A stretch of 64,000 nucleotides of DNA from an uncultured Mucilaginibacter sp. (lineage in GTDB: Bacteria > Bacteroidota > Bacteroidia > Sphingobacteriales > Sphingobacteriaceae): NCBI GenBank assembly GCA_903864275.1, contig CAIPFE010000049.1, forward strand, positions 31,912 to 95,911, in the 5' to 3' direction. Made by a program: the position numbers and the translations under genes. Shown one piece after another: positions 1-7,931 of the stretch. Below the pieces are notes generated by a model. The model saw nothing but the letters and a program-made list of their open reading frames with translations, ran no database searches and had not been told where the DNA came from. Numbering within the stretch: position 1 is the stretch's first letter; every line of letters begins with the position of its first letter.

Positions 1-829
1 TATTTAAAAATTCTGATTTAGTTTTCAAAACTGCACTTTTTAAACAAATAGGAATTGGAAGCTGTGGACTCTTAATTTTTTTCTTTTCATAATATTGAAT
101 TTCGCCCACTTTAGTAATTTGGTCCTGGCGTATATGTTCCCAATTTTGTGAAGTAATAATTAAAGTCATTGCATTATTTAAATTTCTATTCCTTAAAACT
201 GTTTCTACTAATTGGAGCAACATATTTTCATTTAGGTACTCAGGCGAGAATAGGATTGGTTCAAAAATTACAAAAGCTTTTAATGGGAATATGACAAATA
301 AGCCGACAGGATTTTTAGAATTTGACTTATAAATAAATTCAGTCGTTACTAAAGATCTACTTACTAATAGAATTACGTTATTTAAAGTTTCTTTTAAGTC
401 ATTAATAACGTTCCTATGGTTAAGTTTAAAGAGGCTGGTTAGTTCGGCGCTATTTTCAATTAGCTTTGATCGAAAATTGGAAATGCCCTTTCTGGATGTA
501 TTTTTGGGGTAGTTATATTTTAATACTGATTTTGAGCGCATGAATTCAAAGCCTAATTCCGACCAGATTTTGGGCTTAGGATAATAAATATTGGTTATTA
601 ATTTAATATTTCCTGTTCGTCTGTTTTTAATTTCATCAAATATTTCCTCCACATCTGTATCTGGGTTACCAAAATTTGCAATATTTACGAGGCAAGTTTG
701 CTTATCAACAGAATTAAACCCCCAAATGATATTCTCATCACCTAAACTTTGATGATAAGGTAAATCATACAAATTTCTTAAATAATGATAAATAAATACT
801 ACTGTGTCAATTTTTTGAAAAGAATTCAT
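1..829 (-). CDS. Partial protein of unknown function (3' end beyond window)
   Basis: An open frame runs leftward from an ATG at 829 to the window edge with no stop, giving at least 276 residues (it begins MNSFQKIDTVVFIYHYLRNL). I do not recognise the family. The last ~100 visible residues alternate hydrophobic strands and a helix (around GLFVIFPLKAFVIFEP), loosely like an acetyltransferase fold, but no motif is decisive. No signal peptide or membrane segment is seen. It is very AT-rich, more so than the housekeeping genes further right, which fits a transferred accessory region. It is divergent from the oxidoreductase gene at 1122. The reading frame is secure; the function is unknown. Confidence 0.6.
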   Translation of the reverse strand, partial: MNSFQKIDTVVFIYHYLRNLYDLPYHQSLGDENIIWGFNSVDKQTCLVNIANFGNPDTDVEEIFDEIKNRRTGNIKLITNIYYPKPKIWSELGFEFMRSKSVLKYNYPKNTSRKGISNFRSKLIENSAELTSLFKLNHRNVINDLKETLNNVILLVSRSLVTTEFIYKSNSKNPVGLFVIFPLKAFVIFEPILFSPEYLNENMLLQLVETVLRNRNLNNAMTLIITSQNWEHIRQDQITKVGEIQYYEKKKIKSPQLPIPICLKSAVLKTKSEFLN

Positions 830-1121
830 TCGCTAAATATTTTATGTAAAGGTTATAGGTTCATTTGGCTAATTTAAAAAATTATTTAGACGGTATATTA
901 TTTGTATCGTCGAATTTTTTTTCAAGAAAGCAACAACAAAGGCATTTTGATCGCGTAGCAATCGACGTAATTGTTTTTTTGGTTAATAACTGCATCGTAA
1001 TTAATTCTAGAAAAATTTGGATTATCTAAAAATTAGTGATTAATTTTAAACCACTAAACCGAATTTAAAACCATTAACCTAAATTTTTAAGCTTTTATAA
1101 GTTTCTTAACTAACCCTTTTT

Positions 1122-2723
1122 ATGATCGCCTTAACCAAATACGACAATGCTGACGCAGCAATTATTAAACTTTTGAGGTCTCTGAAAATTGCAGTTGACC
1201 CCGAAATCATCATAGCCGAATTAGAAAAACATCCAGATTACCCCAGCCTATTGGCAATAAGCGATGTATTGACCGTCTTCAATGTGGAGAACGTTGCGCT
1301 CCGCGTGAATTTTAACGAATTGGGCGATGTAACTGTCCCGTTTTTGGCCCATACCAATGGCGGCGATATGGTGCTGGTTAAAAAGGCGGAAAAAGCCTAT
1401 TATCATCTTTCCAGCGATAAATGGAACAATCACAAAGTAAACGCCGATGAATTTAAAAAAATGTATAACGGCGTAGTGCTCACCGCCGCGCCTTCGGTTG
1501 AAACCGAATCGCCAGCAAAAATTTCATTCCTGTTGAAACAAATAAAAACCCCGTCAATGTTCGCCTGTACATTACTTATCTTGGCTTCAGCCCTGCTATT
1601 TCATACAGGGTATATTTCAAGGATTGACTTGCCGTTGGCATTGCTCACACTTTTTAAAACCATAGGTTTAATAACGTCATTATTATTGCTCATACAGTCT
1701 ATTGACAGCAACAACCCGCTCGTACAGGTAGTTTGCCAAACCCGGGGAAAAACCGATTGCAATGCCATACTTTCATCCAAAGCCGCCAAACTGCAAATAG
1801 CGGAAGGGGTGCAACTCAGCTGGAGCGAAGTAGGCTTCTTTTATTTTGCCGGTACTTGGCTGCTGTTGCTGTTTGGCGGCAATTCCCATGTGGAATGGCA
1901 AATCATTGCTTTGCTGAACTTTATCAGCCTACCGTACACTGTTTATTCCATTTATTACCAGGGGCGCGTCGCCAAGCAGTGGTGCGTATTATGTTGCACT
2001 ATTCAGGCTGTTTTATGGTTGGAGTTTATATGCATAGTGCGCCAAAACTTTCGCTCCTTTGGAGAAGGTTCGGGTGGGGCAGCAACGCTCTCCACAATCT
2101 TCATCTGCCTCGTTCTCCCCTTTGTTTTATGGCTTTCATTAAAACCACTATTCTTAAAATTGCAGATGCTCGGGCCTTTAAAACAACAGCTACGTAAGTT
2201 TAAGTACAATGCCGAATTGTTTAACAAGATGCTGACCGAGCAGCCAAAATATGCCCAACCTGATACAAACTGGAGCATAGTGCTCGGCAATGCGGGAGCC
2301 GAAAACATCGTTACCATGGTGAGCAGCCCTTATTGCCCGCCGTGTTCAAAAACCCATGAACAACTGGACGATTTGTTGAAGGAGCGCTCAGACGTGCAGG
2401 CACGCATTGTTTTTACCGCTAATAATGATGAGCGCGACCGCAATACGCTCATTAGCCGCCATCTGATGGCGCTCAACGATGTTGCTGATAAGGCAACCGT
2501 AAAAAAAGCCCTGCACGATTGGTATGAACAAAAACAAAAAAACTACGAGGCCTGGGCAAGCATTTATCCTGTTGAACTGGAACAGAGCGGTTTTTATAAA
2601 ATAGACAAGCAGCACGACTGGTGCCAGATGGCAGAAGTAACTGCTACGCCGACACTTTTGCTGAATGGCTACCGCCTGCCGGGGCTATATCAGCTATCGG
2701 ATTTAAAATATATGATAGAATAA
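1122..2723 (+). CDS. C39-like / vitamin K epoxide reductase / thioredoxin fusion membrane protein
   Basis: This is a 533-aa membrane thiol oxidoreductase. Residues 1-120 resemble the C39 peptidase fold but carry no catalytic Cys, so probably bind rather than cut. Four to five hydrophobic segments (about 146-345) form a VKOR domain with the outer Cys pair C205/C213 and the CxxC C288-C291. Residues 395-533 are a thioredoxin-like domain with CPPC (405-408) and a cis-Pro region (TPTLLLNG). VKOR-DsbA fusions are known to make disulfides in exported proteins using quinone. It lies 178 bp before a six-cysteine peptide gene and upstream of a C39 exporter, so its likely job is to oxidise the exported peptide. 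The domain call is firm; the substrate is inferred from context. Confidence 0.85.
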   Translation: MIALTKYDNADAAIIKLLRSLKIAVDPEIIIAELEKHPDYPSLLAISDVLTVFNVENVALRVNFNELGDVTVPFLAHTNGGDMVLVKKAEKAYYHLSSDKWNNHKVNADEFKKMYNGVVLTAAPSVETESPAKISFLLKQIKTPSMFACTLLILASALLFHTGYISRIDLPLALLTLFKTIGLITSLLLLIQSIDSNNPLVQVVCQTRGKTDCNAILSSKAAKLQIAEGVQLSWSEVGFFYFAGTWLLLLFGGNSHVEWQIIALLNFISLPYTVYSIYYQGRVAKQWCVLCCTIQAVLWLEFICIVRQNFRSFGEGSGGAATLSTIFICLVLPFVLWLSLKPLFLKLQMLGPLKQQLRKFKYNAELFNKMLTEQPKYAQPDTNWSIVLGNAGAENIVTMVSSPYCPPCSKTHEQLDDLLKERSDVQARIVFTANNDERDRNTLISRHLMALNDVADKATVKKALHDWYEQKQKNYEAWASIYPVELEQSGFYKIDKQHDWCQMAEVTATPTLLLNGYRLPGLYQLSDLKYMIE

Positions 2724-2901
2724 ATAATGTTTATTGGCTACCCGTGTGATGATTAGCAAATAATCTTATTGCCAACTGAAATTCGTAGCTAATTAATACA
2801 TAATGATACTTCTGCAGAAAGTAAGGAGCATTTACTTTAATTGATGCCGGTTGTCACGTGAAAACTGAACTTTTTTGACTTAAAATTTTCAATAAAAAAT
2901 C

Positions 2902-3075
2902 ATGAAAAAAGAAAAGCTGAGCCTTAATAGCATTAAAAACGTGCTAACCCGGGCTGAAATGAAAAAAATTATGGCAGGTAGCGGGCCTTGTAATGGAGGA
3001 TGTGGTCCCGGTTGCGCTGATACCATTTGTGCCTGTTTTGGTCAAATTAATCCTGTTTGCGTTGGGGGTTTTTGA
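2902..3075 (+). CDS. Cysteine-rich exported precursor peptide with double-glycine-type leader
   Basis: A 57-aa ORF too short for usual gene calling. Residues 1-26 form a leader ending LTRAEMKKIMAG. Counting back from G26 as -1, it has L(-12), T(-11), E(-8), M(-7), I(-4), A(-2), G(-1), which is the pattern cut by C39 peptidases. The predicted 31-residue core (27-57) is rich in Gly and holds six Cys (30, 34, 38, 43, 45, 53), an even number suited to three disulfides. Ser/Thr in the core are few (S27, T41), so lanthionine chemistry is unlikely, and no lanthipeptide enzyme is present. The neighbours are a VKOR-thioredoxin oxidase, a C39 ABC exporter and HlyD. A hairpin terminator follows. Its activity (bacteriocin, signal or other) cannot be told from sequence. 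Confidence 0.8.
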   Translation: MKKEKLSLNSIKNVLTRAEMKKIMAGSGPCNGGCGPGCADTICACFGQINPVCVGGF

Positions 3076-3091
3076 TTAAAACTTGCAAATG

Positions 3092-3129
3092 CCGGTTAGT
3101 AATAAGAGTAAACTGACCGGTATTTTTTT
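3092..3129 (+). terminator. Rho-independent terminator after the precursor peptide gene
   Basis: CCGGTTAGT and ACTGACCGG form a 9-bp stem with one G-T pair, followed by TATTTTTTTC. It lies 17 bp after the peptide stop. It would separate the abundant peptide transcript from the downstream transport genes, a common arrangement for precursor peptides. Confidence 0.75.
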
Positions 3130-3146
3130 CAATTTACATACCAAAG

Positions 3147-3389
3147 GAATTTATTCACCCAAATATGATCATACTTATATAGCAGGCAAGCAGCGTAATT
3201 ACCTTTCCACCATATACTGGTAATCCGAAACTGGTAACTTGGCAAAGATGGTACCTCATGTATTAATTATTACAACGCTGATGGCGGCGGTATATATAGG
3301 TAATAATTGAGGGCATTGATGATAATGGCAATTTGGGCAGGCAGGAGTTCAGGTATAAGTGCAGTGAAATTTTTTTAGATAGATTAGCC
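3147..3389 (+). pseudogene. Decayed 3' remnant of a paralogue of the next gene
   Basis: In mixed frames this stretch matches the last ~75 codons of the following 1220-aa protein: a GIFTS-free copy of its tail that can be read as EFIHP.., then STIYW followed by TAA where the intact copy has Gln, then YYNADGGG, IEGIDDNGN and GRQEFRYK. The intact copy has STIYWQPE, YYNADGTG, IEGIDMNGN and GRQVYRYE. At least two frame changes and internal stops make it non-coding. It explains why an open frame extends 19 codons upstream of the true start of the next gene. It implies that a second copy of that gene once stood next to the peptide gene. Confidence 0.8.
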
Positions 3390-6300
3390 ATGTTAAAAAA
3401 GCTTATTTTTTTTATAACCTTACTACCTCTTAGCTGCTTCGCGCAATTCACGATATCTGCACGGGTTTTAAATCAGGGCAGTACAAAGCCGGTAGCAAAT
3501 GCAAGTGTGTTTTTAAGCAACTCATCTATCGGTACAAAAACTGCCAATGATGGCACTTTTACATTATATAATGCAAAGCCGGGAAAGTATGAATTAGTAA
3601 TATCAATTATTGGATTTGAAAAGTATAATCAAACTATAACAGTAGACAATAACAATATCACCTTGCCTGATATTTTGATATTTCCTAAAACTATATTATT
3701 AAGTGAAGTGCAGATAAAGCCTGTAGTTGACCCCAACACGGGAAGGAATTATGACTGGTTTAAAGAAGAACTTTTAGGGACTTCGGAACTTGCCGGAGAA
3801 TGTAAAGTACTTAACCCTGACGTACTTAAACTCGATTATGACGAAAAAACCAACATACTTACGGCATCGTCACAGGATTTTTTGGAAATTGAAAATGATG
3901 CATTGGGATATAAAATAAAATACCTGTTAACTGATTTTAAGTTGGATAACGGGCCTTTTGCGAAATTTCGTCTCGATTACCAGGGTTCTGTTTTATTCGA
4001 AGAAATGAATGGTACGCCTTCACAGGAAAAACGCTGGCAAAGGCGCAGGCAGGAAGTTTATGAGGGTTCACTTGTCCACTTTTTGCGTTCGGCCCTTGCT
4101 GACCGGATAGACCAGGAAGGTTTCAGGGCGTTATTGTTAAGGCGAGATGCGAACCCTGAAAGGCCAAAAGACAGTATAATTGAAGCTAAGATCAAATTTT
4201 ATAAAACCCTAAGGCGGAAAGGATATGAAAGGGATGATTCTTTATCTTTTTGGGTAAAAAAAAATAAGCTGCCAAAAATAATTGAAAAGCTTGTAACAGT
4301 TCCTTTAAAGAAAGACGCTATTCTAAAACCCACAAACCAGCAGGGAGTGTTTGCATTTGGGCCCGGAAGTGATAAAGACGCACTTTATATCACTTATAAC
4401 AAGCATCATCATTTTCGTACCGACTTGTTGTCTTCTTACTTGAATAACCTCGACAACAAAGAAGCAACGCTGATTAGGTTTGATACTTCCTATATTTTTT
4501 TTGACAGGAATGGTGCAGTATTTAATCCTAACAGTTTAATATTTAGCGGCGTATGGGGTAGGGCTCGTGTAGCCGAGCTCTTACCTGTAGATTATCAAGC
4601 GCCCGAAAACCCCGATGTCCAGGAGGACAGTACGGTTGTCAACAATATTTTTTCAAAGCTAAATAGTTTCAACGCAACGCATATTCCCGAAAAAGCTTAC
4701 CTGCAATTAGACAAACCTTATTACGCGGCCGGGGATACCATTTATTTTAAAGCATACGTAACTATGGGTGAGCAACACGAGTTTTCAAACTTAAGTGGCG
4801 TATTGCATGTAGATTTGATAAACACCCATAATAAGATAGACCAATCCATAAAACTACAAATAGACAGCGGCTTAACCTGGGGTGATTTTGCGCTGCCCGA
4901 TTCATTGCCAAAGGGTAATTACCGCGTAAGGGCTTATACCCAATGGATGCTGAATGATAGCGACCCGGCTTTCTTTGAAAAAAATATCGAAGTCGGTTCA
5001 ATAAACAATAAGCAAATTCCCGAAAACTTTGTGCGTAAACCGCTACAAACATTAAGCAATAAAGCTGATATACAATTTTTTCCGGAGGGCGGCAGCCTTG
5101 CAACGAATATCCGTTCAAAAGTCGCGTTTAAAGCAATTGGCGCAAACGGGTTGGGTATTAATGTACAAGGAGAAATACTTGATAATAAGGATAATGAAAT
5201 TACCGGTGTCTCATCTATCCATTTGGGTATGGGCTATTTTTATCTGAAACCCGAAGAAGGGAAAACCTATAAAGCAAAGCTAACTTACGCCAATGGGGAA
5301 CAAAGCGTGGTTGATCTGCCTATCCCCGATGCAAAGGGCATAGTTTTGTCTGTTAATAACGATCAAATCCCGGAAGCAACTGTAACGTTACAGGTAAATA
5401 AGGCTTATTACCGGAAAAACAAAGATAAGGATTTCGTATTGGTGATCTATTCGGGCGGCGCAGCTACAACTATTGTACGCACACTCGACAGCCCAACGGT
5501 TAGGCTTGATATTTTAAAAAGGCACCTTCACACAGGCATTACTATAGTAACCCTATTTTCGCCAGCGGGCGAACCGTTATGTGAACGCTTACTGTTTATA
5601 CAAAATTATGCCCAGCTCAACCTCGGTATAAGCAGTGATAAAACCCTATATGTCAAAAGAGAAAAAGTAAATATAAAACTGACTGCTATCAACCGGGCCG
5701 GCGACCCAGCGCATGGTCATTTTTCAGTATCGGTAACCGATGAAAACAAAGTCCCGGAAGATGAGGATAATGAAAACACGATCTTAAACAACCTTTTGCT
5801 CACATCAGACCTTAAGGGTTATGTGGAACAACCCAACTATTATTTCAACGATACAAGCTCTATAGCTGCTAAAAACCTGGATATATTAATGCTTACCCAG
5901 GGTTATCGTCGGTTTACATGGAAACAGGTACTCGATAGTAGTAACACTCCTATTGCTTACCAATCAGAAAAGGGGCTCGAAATTAACGGCATGGTAAAAA
6001 ATCTGGCCGATAAACCCGTCACAGGAGGGATGGTTAACTTAATACCGGCAAAAAGCGGTGCAGTATTAAGCAGCGTTACAGATGATAAAGGGATATTTCA
6101 TTTCTCGAACCTTATTTTTAACGATACCACCCATTTTGTATTGAGTGCGGTGAATGCGAAAGGGAAGAACTCAACTAAGATCACTTATTTTGCCAAAAAG
6201 CCGGAACCTGTAATAACTGCAAACCAAAATCAGAATATGACGGTGCCGGAAACCAACATGGCATCTTACCTTCAAAACGCTAAAGATAACCAGAACGAAC

Positions 6301-7052
6301 TTATCAATTATGGTCAGGGAAAAGGTATAATGTTAAAAGAAGTTAAGATAAAGAATAAAAAATTGGACGATCAATATAATACACAAAACCTAGCAGGTGC
6401 CGGAAATGCCGATCAGGTGATGCACAGTGAAGAAATAGAAAGGGTTCAGGGGTCACTCGCTACAAGTTTGAATGGAAGATTGCATGGGGTTAGTTTTGTA
6501 AGACAGCCGGGTGGACAAATAGTACCTGTTTTAACCCTTAAAATAATGGATGCTATGCCGTACAATCCCCCGCAGCCAATGCTTGTAATTGTGGATGGGA
6601 CAATTATAAATGGCGACCCCAATGGCCCCTTGCCCGACATTGATTTTCTTAATGTAAATGAAGTTGAAACTATTGAAGTTCTAAAAAATGCGGGCACATC
6701 GATCTATGGAATGAGCGGGGCCAACGGGGTATTAATAATTACCACCAAACATGGCGGACGAGGAGATATTAGAGATATTGCCTCCATCGGTATTTTACCT
6801 ATCTCCCCGATGGGCTTTTATAAGGCACGTGAATTCTATTCCCCGAAATATGATAACACTGGTCAGCATCATAGACAGCTCGACCTGCGCTCGACGATCT
6901 ACTGGCAGCCTGAGATTAAAACGGACAACGAAGGCAGCGCTGGTTTTGAATATTATAATGCTGACGGCACAGGTACCTATAAAATAACAATCGAAGGTAT
7001 TGATATGAATGGTAATATCGGCAGGCAGGTTTATAGGTATGAGGTGAAGTAA
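3390..7052 (+). CDS. Large exported protein: carboxypeptidase-like, macroglobulin-like and TonB-plug domains
   Basis: This is a 1220-aa protein from the ATG at 3390, chosen because it opens a clear signal peptide (MLKKLIFFITLLPLSCFAQ); the 19 upstream in-frame codons belong to the remnant. After the signal comes a CarboxypepD-regulatory-like beta domain (about 20-105). An MG2-like macroglobulin segment starts near 430 (YLQLDKPYYAAGDTIYFKAY). A TonB-receptor plug domain lies at about 1005-1122 (EIERVQGSLATSLNGRL to GANGVLIITTKHGG). Only ~100 residues follow, so no 22-strand barrel is possible. Similar plug proteins occur near Bacteroidota surface systems, but their role is poorly defined. It may help the exported peptide cross the outer membrane or dock to a receptor (inference). 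Confidence 0.75.
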   Translation: MLKKLIFFITLLPLSCFAQFTISARVLNQGSTKPVANASVFLSNSSIGTKTANDGTFTLYNAKPGKYELVISIIGFEKYNQTITVDNNNITLPDILIFPKTILLSEVQIKPVVDPNTGRNYDWFKEELLGTSELAGECKVLNPDVLKLDYDEKTNILTASSQDFLEIENDALGYKIKYLLTDFKLDNGPFAKFRLDYQGSVLFEEMNGTPSQEKRWQRRRQEVYEGSLVHFLRSALADRIDQEGFRALLLRRDANPERPKDSIIEAKIKFYKTLRRKGYERDDSLSFWVKKNKLPKIIEKLVTVPLKKDAILKPTNQQGVFAFGPGSDKDALYITYNKHHHFRTDLLSSYLNNLDNKEATLIRFDTSYIFFDRNGAVFNPNSLIFSGVWGRARVAELLPVDYQAPENPDVQEDSTVVNNIFSKLNSFNATHIPEKAYLQLDKPYYAAGDTIYFKAYVTMGEQHEFSNLSGVLHVDLINTHNKIDQSIKLQIDSGLTWGDFALPDSLPKGNYRVRAYTQWMLNDSDPAFFEKNIEVGSINNKQIPENFVRKPLQTLSNKADIQFFPEGGSLATNIRSKVAFKAIGANGLGINVQGEILDNKDNEITGVSSIHLGMGYFYLKPEEGKTYKAKLTYANGEQSVVDLPIPDAKGIVLSVNNDQIPEATVTLQVNKAYYRKNKDKDFVLVIYSGGAATTIVRTLDSPTVRLDILKRHLHTGITIVTLFSPAGEPLCERLLFIQNYAQLNLGISSDKTLYVKREKVNIKLTAINRAGDPAHGHFSVSVTDENKVPEDEDNENTILNNLLLTSDLKGYVEQPNYYFNDTSSIAAKNLDILMLTQGYRRFTWKQVLDSSNTPIAYQSEKGLEINGMVKNLADKPVTGGMVNLIPAKSGAVLSSVTDDKGIFHFSNLIFNDTTHFVLSAVNAKGKNSTKITYFAKKPEPVITANQNQNMTVPETNMASYLQNAKDNQNELINYGQGKGIMLKEVKIKNKKLDDQYNTQNLAGAGNADQVMHSEEIERVQGSLATSLNGRLHGVSFVRQPGGQIVPVLTLKIMDAMPYNPPQPMLVIVDGTIINGDPNGPLPDIDFLNVNEVETIEVLKNAGTSIYGMSGANGVLIITTKHGGRGDIRDIASIGILPISPMGFYKAREFYSPKYDNTGQHHRQLDLRSTIYWQPEIKTDNEGSAGFEYYNADGTGTYKITIEGIDMNGNIGRQVYRYEVK

Positions 7053-7064
7053 CAAACAGCAACA

Positions 7065-7931
7065 ATGCAATTGTCCAAAACAATAGCCTTACTTACCTGC
7101 TTTATCGGAAAATTACCGTGGTATTTCGATTATTTTGTCTATTCCTGTAAATACAATCCATCTATTGATTTTTATATTATTACCGATGATTCTAATTACA
7201 CAAGAAAGGTACCGGATAATGTTAAGTTGATTCATAAAACACTGAACGAAGTAAGTTTACTCGCTACTGAAAAATTAGGCTTCTCAATTAATATTAGCTG
7301 TGGATATAAATTATGCGATTTTAAACCCGCTTATGGGGTAATTTTTTCTGACTTATTAACTAGATATGATTTTTGGGGGCACTGTGATATAGATATCATT
7401 TTTGGCAATATCCGTGATTTTATAACAGATGAATTGCTTAACGATTATGAGCTTATAAGTGTGCGGCACGATTGGCTTTCAGGATGTTTTTTGCTTTACA
7501 AAAATAGTCAGAAGTTGAACACATTATTTTTACATAGTAAAGATTATAAAAAAGTATTCAGCACGGACAAACATTATTGTTTTGACGAAACTAATTTTGC
7601 ACATGACGCATTTACGGAGGGAAAGCCATACTATGAAATCGAAACAGAAATAGAAAGCATGATGCACGTGGTGAAAAAAATGGAAGCCGTAAATTATATA
7701 AACCCTTTTTTTGATTTTTTTATTATTGAAGGTACGCCGGGCAAATTGAAATGGGAAGATGGGAGAATGTGTTACAGGAATAAATACGAAATACTCTTTT
7801 ATCATTTAATATATTTCAAAAAGCGATATCATCCAAAAACAAATAACGTGAATATTCCAGACAGCTTTGCCATAAGCCCGACTAAAATATACCACCAAAC
7901 AAAATCTAAAATTATCACCAATGAGTTTTAA
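7065..7931 (+). CDS. DUF6625-like putative glycosyltransferase
   Basis: This 288-aa soluble protein has an N-terminal alpha/beta fold (MQLSKTIALLTCFIGKLPWYF) and a DXD-type motif in GHCDIDIIFGNI (about residues 105-116), as in nucleotide-sugar glycosyltransferases. Further conserved-looking blocks are SGCFLLYKN and CFDETNF. I associate it from memory with the DUF6625 family, whose members are annotated as glycosyltransferase-like. It starts 12 bp after the plug-protein gene and overlaps the exporter gene by 11 bp, so it is translationally coupled to export. In this setting its acceptor could be the cysteine-rich peptide, or a surface glycan. There is no membrane segment. Function is inferred. 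Confidence 0.65.
   Translation: MQLSKTIALLTCFIGKLPWYFDYFVYSCKYNPSIDFYIITDDSNYTRKVPDNVKLIHKTLNEVSLLATEKLGFSINISCGYKLCDFKPAYGVIFSDLLTRYDFWGHCDIDIIFGNIRDFITDELLNDYELISVRHDWLSGCFLLYKNSQKLNTLFLHSKDYKKVFSTDKHYCFDETNFAHDAFTEGKPYYEIETEIESMMHVVKKMEAVNYINPFFDFFIIEGTPGKLKWEDGRMCYRNKYEILFYHLIYFKKRYHPKTNNVNIPDSFAISPTKIYHQTKSKIITNEF

Noticed and set aside
2902..3075. Lanthipeptide precursor
   Set aside because: The core has only two Ser/Thr, and no dehydratase or cyclase gene is nearby.
3333..3389. Upstream start of the plug protein at 3333
   Set aside because: The 19 extra codons match the tail of a decayed paralogue, and the ATG at 3390 gives a proper signal peptide.
6751..6987. Small ORFs inside the plug gene and many others antisense to real genes
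   Set aside because: They overlap well-supported genes, lack domain features, and look like shadows of codon use.
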